In this document: piece after piece, positions 1-6,501 of the stretch
How positions within the stretch are numbered: the first letter of the stretch is position 1
Layout of the letters: each line of letters opens with the position of its first letter
NCBI GenBank assembly: GCA_937925755.1
Contig: CALAMX010000053.1
Location: 1-15,652 of the forward strand
DNA length: 15,652 bases
Direction: 5' to 3'
From: an uncultured Burkholderiales bacterium
Lineage (GTDB): Bacteria; Pseudomonadota; Gammaproteobacteria; Burkholderiales; Thiobacillaceae
Translations under genes and position numbers: made by a program
The notes under the pieces: model-generated
The model's database searches: none
What the model was told of the DNA's origin: nothing
What the model saw: the letters and a program-made list of their open reading frames with translations, nothing else

Positions 1-132
1 GCTGGGATTTTCCGTCTCTCCGCCCATATAGCCCGAGGTGACCGACGCCACGCCCCGCATGCGCTGATAGACCGCCTCCAGGCACCAGAAACAGCCCCCG
101 GCGAGGGTGGCGAGTTGTAAAGTGCCACTCAT
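1..132 (-). CDS. msrA: Peptide-methionine (S)-S-oxide reductase MsrA, N-terminal part (runs off left edge)
   Basis: The 44 visible codons begin Met-Ser-Gly-Thr and contain the MsrA active-site signature Gly-Gly-Cys-Phe-Trp-Cys at residues 12-17, followed by the conserved stretch Ser-Gly-Tyr-Met-Gly-Gly (33-38). In this family the first Cys of GCFWC attacks methionine-S-sulfoxide in oxidised proteins. The start is fixed by a GGAG Shine-Dalgarno (complement of 138-141) five bases upstream of the ATG. There is no signal peptide ahead of the motif, so a cytoplasmic form is expected. The remainder of the gene lies outside the window. The oxidative-repair role fits the theme of the litR/gpx region, but the gene is separated from it by about 360 bp and the amidohydrolase, so co-regulation is not shown. 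Confidence 0.93.
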   Translation of the reverse strand, partial: MSGTLQLATLAGGCFWCLEAVYQRMRGVASVTSGYMGGETENPS

Positions 133-492
133 TTTTTCTCCGATCAGAAAGCTCTTTTATGACCGGCTGCGCGGGCGATCGTTCTGATGGCCAAGTGGCG
201 GTTTCGGCCGCCCGACAGCCTCATGCCGCGCAACGACGATGCCCTCGGCCAGCTGCTGAGCATCGAGCCCGAACGGCTGCGACCGCCGACGATCCTGCGC
301 TTTGCGCCCGCCATCCCAAAGCAGGAGGCCTCGTTCCTTGACCGCAACGAGGCTGCGGAGCTCATCCTCGTGCGCATGTCGCGGCCCGCGGAGCCATAGG
401 ACTGCAGCGCATGGCGAACTCGACCCTCGGGCACGGCCATGCGACGACCTTGAGCGCTAGCGACCGACGCTTTCGGGCCCCAAGGGTCGGCT
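133..492. other. Intergenic stretch without a convincing gene
   Basis: This 360-bp stretch lies between the msrA start and the end of the amidohydrolase gene. It presumably contains the msrA promoter and the end of the litR-amidohydrolase transcript. A 70-codon plus-strand reading frame (187-399) and a 98-codon minus-strand frame (144-440) are open, but neither has a Shine-Dalgarno sequence nor a recognisable protein motif. CGACCCT at 421-427 and AGGGTCG at 483-489 form a 7-bp inverted repeat with a long loop and no T-tract, too weak to call a terminator. The stretch may hold a decayed gene. Confidence 0.6.
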
Positions 493-1680
493 CTAAGCGG
501 GCTGTGCCGCTTCCGGGCTGAGAAGACGTTCCGTCAGACGCACCCAATAGCTCGCACCGAGTGTGAGAATTTCATCGTTGAAATCATAGTGCGGGTTGTG
601 CAGCATGCAGCCGCCCTCGCCCGAGCCGTTGCCGATCCAGACGTAACAGCCGGGCCGCTCGCGCAGCATATAGGCGAAATCCTCTGCCCCCATGGAGGGC
701 TTGAGATCGGTGCGCACGTTCTCCGCGCCGACCAGTTCCTCCAGGACGGCGCGGCAGCGCGACGCCTCACGCGCATCGTTGACCGTCGGCGGGTAGCCGC
801 GCTGGTAGTCGAGGCTCACCTGTACACCGTGCGCCGCGCCAATGCCGGCGCAGATGCGCTCCATCGCCGCCTCGACCTGGTCCTGCACCTCCGGCCGGAA
901 GGCGCGCACCGTGCCGGCAAGCTCAGCCTGCTCGGGGATCACGTTGTAGGCGCCAGCGTCGGCCTTGAGCCTTGTGATGGATAGCACTGCGGCATCAAGC
1001 GGGTCGAGCGTGCGGCTGACCACGCCTTGCAAGGCCTGGGCGAGCGCCGCCGCGGCAAGCACAGGGTCGCGCCCCTGGTGCGGGAAGGCGGCGTGTGCCC
1101 CGTGACCGCGGATGGTGATGTCGAACTGGTCGGATGAGGCCATGACCGGCCCCGCGTGTACCGCAAACTGGCCCACCGGCAGGCCCGGCCAGTTGTGCAT
1201 GCCATAGACGGCCTGCATGGGAAAGCGCTCAAAAAGGCCTTCTTCGATCATCACCCGGGCGCCGCCCACGGTCTCTTCGGCCGGCTGAAAGATGAAATAG
1301 ACGGTCCCATCGAAGGCGCGGGTGGCGGCGAGGTGTTCCGCGGCCGCCAGCAACATGGCGGTGTGGCCGTCGTGACCGCAGGCGTGCATGCGGCCGGGGT
1401 GGCGGGAGTGGTGTGGGAAGCGGTTCTGCTCCTGGATGGGCAATGCGTCCATATCGGCGCGCAGGCCGATGGCGCGAGGACTCGTCCCGTTTCTGAGCAC
1501 ACCGATCACGCCCGTGCGGGCGAGCCCGGTGTGCACCTCGATGCCGGCGGCCTGCAGCGTGCGGGCCACCAGGTCGGCGGTGCGCCGCTCTTCGAAGGCG
1601 AGCTCGGGATGGGCGTGGATGTCGCGTCTAAGGGCGATGAAGCGCGGCTCAAGGGCGCGCAGGGATTCGACGAGTTTCAT
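493..1680 (-). CDS. M20-family amidohydrolase (hippurate hydrolase / N-acyl-amino-acid amidohydrolase type)
   Basis: This is a full-length 395-aa metal-dependent amidase of the M20D (HipO/AmhX/IAA-amino acid hydrolase) group. Visible signatures are LRADMDALP (73-81), the metal-binding HACGHDGH (99-106) with the Cys, Asp and His ligands of this subgroup, the catalytic/metal pair in QPAEE (132-136), the dimerisation-domain motif YNVIPEQAEL, GAEDFAYML and a C-terminal LHNPHYDFND. Such enzymes hydrolyse N-acylated amino acids or hippurate-like conjugates in the cytosol; the substrate cannot be read from the sequence. The ATG overlaps the TGA of the litR-like gene (ATGA, 1677-1680) and has no clear Shine-Dalgarno of its own, so translation is probably coupled to the regulator. 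Its presence in a light/redox regulator operon is unexplained. Confidence 0.9.
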   Translation of the reverse strand: MKLVESLRALEPRFIALRRDIHAHPELAFEERRTADLVARTLQAAGIEVHTGLARTGVIGVLRNGTSPRAIGLRADMDALPIQEQNRFPHHSRHPGRMHACGHDGHTAMLLAAAEHLAATRAFDGTVYFIFQPAEETVGGARVMIEEGLFERFPMQAVYGMHNWPGLPVGQFAVHAGPVMASSDQFDITIRGHGAHAAFPHQGRDPVLAAAALAQALQGVVSRTLDPLDAAVLSITRLKADAGAYNVIPEQAELAGTVRAFRPEVQDQVEAAMERICAGIGAAHGVQVSLDYQRGYPPTVNDAREASRCRAVLEELVGAENVRTDLKPSMGAEDFAYMLRERPGCYVWIGNGSGEGGCMLHNPHYDFNDEILTLGASYWVRLTERLLSPEAAQPA

Positions 1681-2630
1681 GGTTGGGAGGTTACCGCGGC
1701 GGAGAACTCAGAGGATAGCAGGGCGGCGTGCGCACTGCGCCAATCCTCCAAGGCCGCAAGGGCGTCTTCCAGAGTCGGCAGCAGACGAGTCCCCGTAGGG
1801 GCGTGGTGAAGCCGCGCGGTGCCGGCACCGCCAGCCCAGACCTCGACCGCCGCTGTCAGACGCTGCCGCAGCTCAGCGAGCGCCGGCGGGATGCGGCGGG
1901 GTGGGTAGATGATGCTGAAGGAGAGCACCACGATGTCGATGGCTTGCGCCTTGACGGCATTGGCGATCTCTTCCAGTGGGGTCTGCGTCCCCAGCGATAG
2001 ACAGTAGGCCCCCTCCAGGGCCAGCAGCGCTGCCACCATGAGGATGCCCAACCCGTGGGGTTCTTCCGGCAGGGTGGTGAGCAGCACACGCGGCCGACCA
2101 TGCCGGTCGTTGATGCCGGTCATGGCAGCGCGCAACACCGATTGCACCACTTCCGTGTAGAGGTGCTCTTCATAGACCTCCAACTCACCACGGGACCAGG
2201 CTTCGCCGACGGCATGGTTCAGGGGGGCTATTGTGTCCTGGACAAAACGAACCAGTCCTTGACGCAAGAGCTGGCGATGAAGCGTGTGGCGTAGGCCCTC
2301 TGGGTCGTGCCTACGCAACATTTCCAAGGCGTTCGTCTCGATCTCGGGTTCTTGCGCGGGGGGCATGGCCACGTGGCGGCTGGCTGCCAGGGCGAGGAGT
2401 TCTTCTTCTGTCCTGGCAACGATCTTGGATGGCCGCATGCCGATGTCCATGAGCCGCTTGATCAGGCGCAGCCGGTTGACCTGCTCGGGCGGGTAGATGC
2501 GTTCGCCGAATGCGTCGCGCAGCGGCTGCGGGAAGCCGTAGCGGACTTCCCATTTGCGCAGGACGTCCTTGGAAAGTCCAGTCTCGCGTTCGACGGCACT
2601 GATCGATAGCGGTGGGGTAGGGGTGTTCAT
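1677..2630 (-). CDS. litR: LitR/CarH-type MerR transcriptional regulator with cobalamin-binding photoreceptor domain
   Basis: The 317-aa protein has an N-terminal MerR helix-turn-helix (about residues 8-72, with LSKDVLRKWEVRYGFPQP and the wing residues RIYPPEQVNRL), then a four-helix bundle and a B12-binding Rossmann domain (about 105-285). The Wx9EH signature of CarH/LitR is intact (W145, E155, H156), and so is the lower-ligand motif E-P-H-G-L-G (190-195, H192). In this family adenosylcobalamin-bound tetramers repress DNA in the dark and fall apart on illumination, derepressing neighbouring genes. The gene is divergent from the gpx-led operon, with an 89-bp shared control region, which fits a local repressor. 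No Shine-Dalgarno precedes the ATG. The residue after W145, a His in Thermus CarH by my recollection, is Ser here. Assignment to the family is firm; light sensing is inferred from the family. Confidence 0.92.
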   Translation of the reverse strand: MNTPTPPLSISAVERETGLSKDVLRKWEVRYGFPQPLRDAFGERIYPPEQVNRLRLIKRLMDIGMRPSKIVARTEEELLALAASRHVAMPPAQEPEIETNALEMLRRHDPEGLRHTLHRQLLRQGLVRFVQDTIAPLNHAVGEAWSRGELEVYEEHLYTEVVQSVLRAAMTGINDRHGRPRVLLTTLPEEPHGLGILMVAALLALEGAYCLSLGTQTPLEEIANAVKAQAIDIVVLSFSIIYPPRRIPPALAELRQRLTAAVEVWAGGAGTARLHHAPTGTRLLPTLEDALAALEDWRSAHAALLSSEFSAAVTSQP

Positions 2631-2637
2631 GTTATGT

Positions 2638-2654
2638 ATTTGTCATGGACAAAT
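2638..2654. promoter_or_regulatory. Perfect 7-bp inverted repeat, candidate LitR operator O1
   Basis: ATTTGTC-ATG-GACAAAT is a perfect palindrome with 7-bp arms and a 3-bp centre. It lies between the litR start codon and the -35 box of the gpx promoter. The same half-site recurs at 2702-2714. A location in the shared divergent control region of a MerR-type repressor makes an operator likely. Binding by the LitR-like protein is an inference. Confidence 0.55.
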
Positions 2655-2657
2655 TGG

Positions 2658-2686
2658 TTGACAACTTGGACATGCATGCCTATATT
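2658..2686 (+). promoter_or_regulatory. Sigma-70-like promoter of the gpx-led operon
   Basis: A perfect -35 TTGACA (2658-2663) is followed by a 17-bp spacer and a -10 TATATT (2681-2686), predicting transcription from about 2693. Near-identical ACATGCATG (2670-2678) and ACATGCATC (2687-2695) repeats flank the -10. The consensus quality suggests a strong promoter that needs repression, consistent with the palindromes on either side. Confidence 0.65.
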
Positions 2687-2709
2687 ACATGCATCGCAAC
2701 TTTTGTCTA
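2682..2709 (-). promoter_or_regulatory. Candidate litR promoter sharing the -10 region with the gpx promoter
   Basis: Read on the minus strand, TAGACA (complement of 2704-2709, 5/6 match to TTGACA) is spaced 16 bp from TAATAT (complement of 2682-2687). The -10 overlaps that of the opposing gpx promoter, so the two promoters face each other and can hardly fire together. The -35 lies inside the second palindrome, which would permit autorepression. The predicted leader is about 45 nt without a Shine-Dalgarno. Confidence 0.4.
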
Positions 2710-2714
2710 GGACA
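2702..2714. promoter_or_regulatory. Imperfect copy of the inverted repeat, candidate LitR operator O2
   Basis: TTTGTC-TAG-GACA repeats the half-sites and 3-bp spacing of the perfect palindrome at 2638-2654, but the right arm ends in TT instead of AA. It covers the proposed litR -35 box and the AGGA ribosome binding site of gpx (2709-2712). Confidence 0.5.
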
Positions 2715-2719
2715 TTACT

Positions 2720-3340
2720 ATGGCCCGTCCAAGATCGACCGATCGTGCCGTAACGCCTTGGTACCCCACGCTCTTCGTTTTGAGTCTGGTGTTGATCCTG
2801 GCCGCCTTCGCCGGCTCGCACGCCCAGGCGAACGAGTGTCCGGCGCTGTTACGCCACAGTTTCAAGAGCCTGCAGACCGGGGTGCCACAAGACCTCTGCC
2901 AATATCAGGGCAAGGTCCTGCTGGTGGTGAACACTGCCAGTTACTGCGCCTACACGGATCAATACGGCGGCCTGGAGGCCCTCTACCGCCGCTACAAGGA
3001 CCAGGGGTTGGTGGTGTTGGGCTTCCCCTCGAATGACTTCGGCAACCAGGAGCCGGGCAGCAATCAGAAGATTGCCGAATTCTGTCGGCTGACCTATGGC
3101 GTGCAATTCCCCATGTTCGAGAAGTCCAGCGTTGTCGGCCCACAGCGCAACCCCTTGTTTGCGGAACTGCATCGCCGCACGGGGGAACAGCCACGCTGGA
3201 ACTTCCACAAATACCTCATCGACGCCAAGGGCGAGCGCGTGCTGAGCTTCGCCTCGGCGGTTTCACCAGATGACCGGCGCTTGATCGAGGAGATGAGGAA
3301 GATGCTTGACGCCCGCAAGATGCTCAAGCGCCACACGTGA
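2720..3340 (+). CDS. Exported or membrane-anchored glutathione peroxidase (Cys type)
   Basis: This is a 206-aa thioredoxin-fold peroxidase of the GPx family. The active-site segment NTASYCAYTDQYGGLEALY carries the peroxidatic Cys76; Gln110 (FPSNDFGNQ) and Trp160-Asn161 (WNF) complete the usual tetrad. Cys122 in FCRLTYGVQFPMF is at the resolving position of thioredoxin-dependent GPx enzymes, so thioredoxin may be the real reductant. Residues about 15-32 form one hydrophobic helix followed by an A-x-A-like cleavage site (…HAQA-NE), so the enzyme should act in the periplasm, secreted or anchored. The start has an AGGA seven bases upstream. It is the first gene after the divergent promoter region. 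The expected role is reduction of lipid or organic hydroperoxides at the membrane, which suits the lipid-modifying genes downstream. Confidence 0.9.
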   Translation: MARPRSTDRAVTPWYPTLFVLSLVLILAAFAGSHAQANECPALLRHSFKSLQTGVPQDLCQYQGKVLLVVNTASYCAYTDQYGGLEALYRRYKDQGLVVLGFPSNDFGNQEPGSNQKIAEFCRLTYGVQFPMFEKSSVVGPQRNPLFAELHRRTGEQPRWNFHKYLIDAKGERVLSFASAVSPDDRRLIEEMRKMLDARKMLKRHT

Positions 3341-3359
3341 CCGACAAGGAGCAGCATCT

Positions 3360-3557
3360 ATGCATGCGACCGACAGCCGAAACCAGGAACCCGCCTGCGC
3401 AGGGCTCGGGCCGTATACCGACGTAAGGGGCATCGCGGTTGACCGGTCTACCAACAGGGATCATGCGCAGCGCGTGCCGCAAAGCGGGTTCGAGCACTTT
3501 AGCACCGATTGGGCCACCCAGCACGCAGAGGTTGCGGCTAAGCGGCCACGCCACTAG
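3360..3557 (+). CDS. Small ORF of 65 codons, unknown
   Basis: This reading frame lies between gpx and the methyltransferase. It has an excellent ribosome binding site (AAGGAG 3346-3351, eight bases before the ATG), starts 19 nt after the gpx stop and ends 13 nt before the next gene, whose Shine-Dalgarno directly follows its TAG. The protein begins Met-His-Ala-Thr-Asp-Ser, is hydrophilic and rich in Arg, His and Gln, and has no signal peptide, membrane segment or motif that I recognise. The strong RBS and exact fit between two operon genes argue for translation. The unremarkable composition leaves open a remnant of a larger gene, or a leader peptide that couples translation. Confidence 0.45.
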   Translation: MHATDSRNQEPACAGLGPYTDVRGIAVDRSTNRDHAQRVPQSGFEHFSTDWATQHAEVAAKRPRH

Positions 3558-3570
3558 AGGGATAGACACG

Positions 3571-4623
3571 ATGAGCGCAGCCGCCCGCATCGCCATCGAT
3601 TGGGTGGAACAGGGTCTGGTCCCTGACAGCCTAGTGCGCCAAGGCATCTGCCGGCTTCTCAAACGACGACTGCAGGAAATTGCCGCAGCCGATTGCGAGG
3701 CTGCGGCAGCGGCCGAGGAGGCACTTATCCGGCAGATGGATGCGAGCCCCATAGCCCTTGTGCCGGAGCTCGCCAACGCCCAACACTACGAATTGCCACC
3801 GGTGTTCTTCGAGCATGTGCTGGGTCCACACCGCAAATATAGTTGTTGTTACTGGGATCTGTCACAGCCCTCCCAAAAGCTGGAGGTTGCCGAGACCGCT
3901 GCTCTGGAACTGACTTGTCAGCATGCCGACCTAGCGGATGGGCAGGACATCTTGGAGCTGGGCTGTGGCTGGGGCAGCCTCACCGTGTGGATGGCGCAGC
4001 ACTACCCCCGAGCACGCATCACGGCGGTATCGAACGCCCATGCCCAGCGGCGCTACATCGAGGCGCAGGCGCAACGGCTGGGGTTAGACAATCTGCGAGT
4101 GATTACGGCGGACATGAACGACTTTGCCACCGAGCAGGTTTTCGACCGCGTCGTTTCGGTGGAGATGTTCGAGCACATGCGCAACTGGCGAGCGTTATTC
4201 CGGCGTATTTATTCCTGGTTACGGCCTGGGGGGCGCTTTTTCTTGCATGTGTTTTGTCACCGCTTGACCCCGTATTTCTTCGCGGACGAAGGGCCGACCG
4301 ACTGGATGGGCCGCTATTTCTTCAGCGGTGGGCTCATGCCTAGCGATGACCTGCCCTTGCGTTTTCAGGAAGGCCTGCGCCTGCTGCACCGCTGGCGCTG
4401 GGACGGGCGCCATTACGAGCGCACCCTCAACGCCTGGTTAGCGAACATGGATGCGCACCGAGAACAGATCATGCCCATTCTGGCAGGCACCTATGGTACA
4501 GCGCAGGCAGCGCTCTGGTGGCAGCGCTGGCGCATCTTTTTCATGGCCTGCGCCGAGCTCTTCGGCTTCGAGCGTGGACAGCAGTGGTGGGTCAGCCACT
4601 ACCTATTTGAGCGGCCGCGATGA
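3571..4623 (+). CDS. SAM-dependent methyltransferase of the cyclopropane-fatty-acid synthase family (short form)
   Basis: I start this 350-aa protein at the ATG preceded by AGAGGGA; an upstream in-frame ATG at 3439 would overlap the small ORF and adds non-conserved sequence. The SAM-binding loop ILELGCGWGS lies at 127-136. CFA-family active-site features are YSCCYW (90-95), the Glu of VEMFEHM (197-203) and LHVF (225-228), which keeps the His. The C-terminal part (DWMGRYFFSGGLMPSDDL and onward) is typical of the short CFA-like methyltransferases found next to DUF2878 and DUF1295 genes. The probable reaction is SAM-dependent methylation of an unsaturated acyl chain in membrane phospholipid, but other lipid acceptors are possible. 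The stop overlaps the next start (ATGA, 4620-4623). Confidence 0.85.
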   Translation: MSAAARIAIDWVEQGLVPDSLVRQGICRLLKRRLQEIAAADCEAAAAAEEALIRQMDASPIALVPELANAQHYELPPVFFEHVLGPHRKYSCCYWDLSQPSQKLEVAETAALELTCQHADLADGQDILELGCGWGSLTVWMAQHYPRARITAVSNAHAQRRYIEAQAQRLGLDNLRVITADMNDFATEQVFDRVVSVEMFEHMRNWRALFRRIYSWLRPGGRFFLHVFCHRLTPYFFADEGPTDWMGRYFFSGGLMPSDDLPLRFQEGLRLLHRWRWDGRHYERTLNAWLANMDAHREQIMPILAGTYGTAQAALWWQRWRIFFMACAELFGFERGQQWWVSHYLFERPR

Positions 4624-5165
4624 TGCTGAACGTCTCGCACTCTATACCGTTGCTCCCGGCTCGACGCGTTTGGCTAAACCTAGCGGCCTTTCAGGTTGCT
4701 TGGTTCGCTACTGTCCTCGGTGCATCTAACGGGTTGCCTTGGTTAGGCCCGATGGCCGTGCTGGTTGCCCTGGGGCTTTATCTCGTGCAGACCCGGCAGC
4801 GCGCTGCAGCACTCAGGCTGCTTCTTGCAGCAGCGCTGGTCGGCCTGGTCGTGGAACACGCCCTGTTCTTTGCCGGGTTCATCCGCTACCCCGGTGATCC
4901 GGCCTGGGTCCCGCTATGGATGTGGGTCCTGTGGCCCCTGTTCGCTACCACCCTGCGCGTCTCCCTGGCGTGGTTCATACCGCGTCCGGCCCTCGCTGCT
5001 CTCGCTGGGGCAGTCGCTGGACCTATGGCTTATGCCGGTGGTGAGGCGCTCGGGGCGATTGAACTAGAGGGGTTTGCCCTACCCTTGCTGGCTTTGGTTT
5101 GGGCCTTTGCCTTTCCGTTATTGCTTTATTTGGCACGTAAGGTTGAGCAAGGTGGGTCCGCATGA
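4620..5165 (+). CDS. DUF2878-family integral membrane protein
   Basis: This is a 181-aa hydrophobic protein with about five to six predicted membrane helices (around residues 18-34, 42-56, 66-84, 96-114, 122-140 and 150-172). The central WVPLWMWVLWPLFATTL and the GAVAGPMAYAGGEALGA segments match what I know of DUF2878 proteins, which recur beside CFA-like methyltransferases in LitR-linked clusters. No catalytic residues are evident and the molecular role is unknown; an inner-membrane partner of lipid-modifying enzymes is an inference. The ATG at 4620 overlaps the upstream stop; a second ATG follows immediately at 4623. Translation appears coupled on both sides (ATGA overlaps at 4620-4623 and 5162-5165). 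Confidence 0.8.
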   Translation: MMLNVSHSIPLLPARRVWLNLAAFQVAWFATVLGASNGLPWLGPMAVLVALGLYLVQTRQRAAALRLLLAAALVGLVVEHALFFAGFIRYPGDPAWVPLWMWVLWPLFATTLRVSLAWFIPRPALAALAGAVAGPMAYAGGEALGAIELEGFALPLLALVWAFAFPLLLYLARKVEQGGSA

Positions 5166-5968
5166 CGTTTTGGGAAGTCTACCTAGTCGGCTTGCTGGTC
5201 TCTCTGGCCCTCGCGGTGGTTGGCTGGCTGGGCAGTCTCGCCTTGCGCAACGTCAACTTGGTGGACAGCCTCTGGTCGCAATTCTTCCTTGCCGCGACTT
5301 TGACCTATTTGGCGTTTGTGCCCGCCACTGGTCCACGCGCGGCCCTGACCCTCGCCCTCGTTGCGCTCTGGTCCTTGCGGCTCACCACTTACCTCACGAT
5401 ACGCAACTGGGGCAAGCCAGAGGACCGTCGCTACCAAGCCATACGCGCGCGCAATTCCCCTGGTTTTGCCTGGAAGAGCCTCTACCTCATTTTCGGCCTG
5501 CAGGCAATGCTTGCCTGGTTGATCTCGCTGCCTCTGTTGGTCGCGGTGAGTGCACCAGCGCCGCTCAACGTTCTCGATCTCATCGGTATTTGTCTGATTT
5601 TGTTCGGCCTCGTCTTCGAGACCGTAGCCGACGCACAGCTCGCCCGTTTCAAACGCGACCCCGCCAACCGCGAGCGCGTCTTGGATCGCGGCCTGTGGCG
5701 TTACAGCCGGCATCCAAACTACTTCGGCGAGGCCTGCGTATGGTGGGGGTTTGGCCTGCTCGCTGTGGCCGCAGGGGCCTGGTGGGCACTTGCCTCACCG
5801 CTCATGATGACCTTCCTGCTGCTTAAAGTTTCTGGGGTCGTGCTGCTCGAGCGAGATATCGCCGAGCGCCGTCCTGCGTACCGCGACTACATCGCCCGCA
5901 CCAGCGCCTTCATCCCCTGGGTGCCACGCCGAGTAGAGGGCGATGCTCAGCGTGAGGTGGCACCATGA
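5162..5968 (+). CDS. DUF1295 / steroid 5-alpha-reductase-like membrane protein
   Basis: The 268-aa polytopic protein has about six hydrophobic segments. The C-terminal signature GLWRYSRHPNYFGE (177-190) is the NADPH-binding-type motif shared by DUF1295, steroid 5-alpha reductases and isoprenylcysteine methyltransferase relatives. The N-terminal VNLVDSLWSQ (31-40) is also typical of DUF1295. Length is full for the family. Related enzymes reduce carbon-carbon double bonds of lipids in the membrane; here a role on modified acyl chains is only an inference from context. AAGGTGGG lies just upstream of the start, and both ends overlap neighbours by 4 nt, placing it firmly inside the operon. Confidence 0.87.
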   Translation: MTFWEVYLVGLLVSLALAVVGWLGSLALRNVNLVDSLWSQFFLAATLTYLAFVPATGPRAALTLALVALWSLRLTTYLTIRNWGKPEDRRYQAIRARNSPGFAWKSLYLIFGLQAMLAWLISLPLLVAVSAPAPLNVLDLIGICLILFGLVFETVADAQLARFKRDPANRERVLDRGLWRYSRHPNYFGEACVWWGFGLLAVAAGAWWALASPLMMTFLLLKVSGVVLLERDIAERRPAYRDYIARTSAFIPWVPRRVEGDAQREVAP

Positions 5969-6501
5969 TGCGGCGGCTTGTCGCGCTCGTCTGCGCAGGG
6001 CTGCTCGCCGGTTGTAAGACTGCGTCCTTACCACCGCTGGAGCAGGTGTCTCGCGTTGACCTTGCGCGATTCATGGGCGACTGGTACGTGATCGCTCATA
6101 TCCCGACATGGCCTGAGCGTAACGCCTGGAACGCCGTCGAATCCTACCGTCTCAACAGGGATGGCACGGTGGCGACCACATTCACCTTCCGTGAGGGTGG
6201 CCCCGACGGCCCGCTGCGGCGCATGACCCCGAAGGGATACGTACTGGACACGGCAAGCAATGCGGTCTGGGGCATGCAATTCATTTGGCCGATTCAGGCC
6301 GACTACCGCATCGCCTTCATCAGCGAAGATTACGGCCTGACTGTGATCGCCCGGCAAAAGCGCGATTACGTCTGGATCATGGCGCGCACGCCACAGATCC
6401 CAGAAGCACAGTATCAAGACATCGTCGCCCGCATTGCTTCCTGGGGCTATGACGTCAGCAAACTGCGCCGTGTACCGCAGGAGTGGGGGTCTGCGTCTTG
6501 A
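5965..6501 (+). CDS. Lipocalin-family lipoprotein (Blc-like), first copy
   Basis: The 178-aa precursor starts with a basic n-region and a lipobox LLAGC (residues 13-17), giving a mature lipoprotein acylated on Cys17 and probably delivered to the outer membrane. The lipocalin signature GDWYVIA (38-44) and the C-terminal strand motif RDYVWIMARTPQIP are those of bacterial Blc. Such beta-barrels bind fatty acids or lysophospholipids in the periplasm. Compared with the second lipocalin of the operon it has a different middle part (a FTFREGGPDGPLRRM stretch and WGMQFIWPIQADYRI), so the two are not recent duplicates. GAGGTGG precedes the ATG. It overlaps DUF1295 by 4 nt and the flavoprotein start by 4 nt (TTGA). 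Confidence 0.88.
   Translation: MMRRLVALVCAGLLAGCKTASLPPLEQVSRVDLARFMGDWYVIAHIPTWPERNAWNAVESYRLNRDGTVATTFTFREGGPDGPLRRMTPKGYVLDTASNAVWGMQFIWPIQADYRIAFISEDYGLTVIARQKRDYVWIMARTPQIPEAQYQDIVARIASWGYDVSKLRRVPQEWGSAS

Noticed and set aside
421..489. Inverted repeat CGACCCT/AGGGTCG as terminator of the amidohydrolase transcript
   Set aside because: The 55-bp loop and lack of a T-tract make it unconvincing.
589..984. 131-codon plus-strand frame inside the amidohydrolase
   Set aside because: Antisense shadow of a clear M20 gene in high-GC DNA; no motif or RBS.
1156..1809. 217-codon plus-strand frame across the litR/amidohydrolase junction
   Set aside because: Antisense to two well-supported genes and without recognisable domains.
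2636..2664. litR promoter with -35 TTGTCA and -10 AAATAC giving a leaderless transcript
   Set aside because: The -10 matches consensus at only two positions; the TAGACA/TAATAT pair further upstream is better.
2670..2695. ACATGCATG/ACATGCATC direct repeats as regulator sites
   Set aside because: Only two short copies flanking the -10; ATGCAT also occurs by chance at 3360 and near 12646, so I give it no separate function.
3439..3570. N-terminal extension of the short methyltransferase to ATG 3439
   Set aside because: The extension has no RBS, overlaps the small ORF with a better RBS, and family similarity begins at the ATG at 3571.
6483..6497. GTG at 6483 as start of the flavoprotein
   Set aside because: No ribosome site upstream and it adds five residues before the conserved RIAIVG; the TTG at 6498 overlaps the previous stop and is preceded by GTGGGGG.
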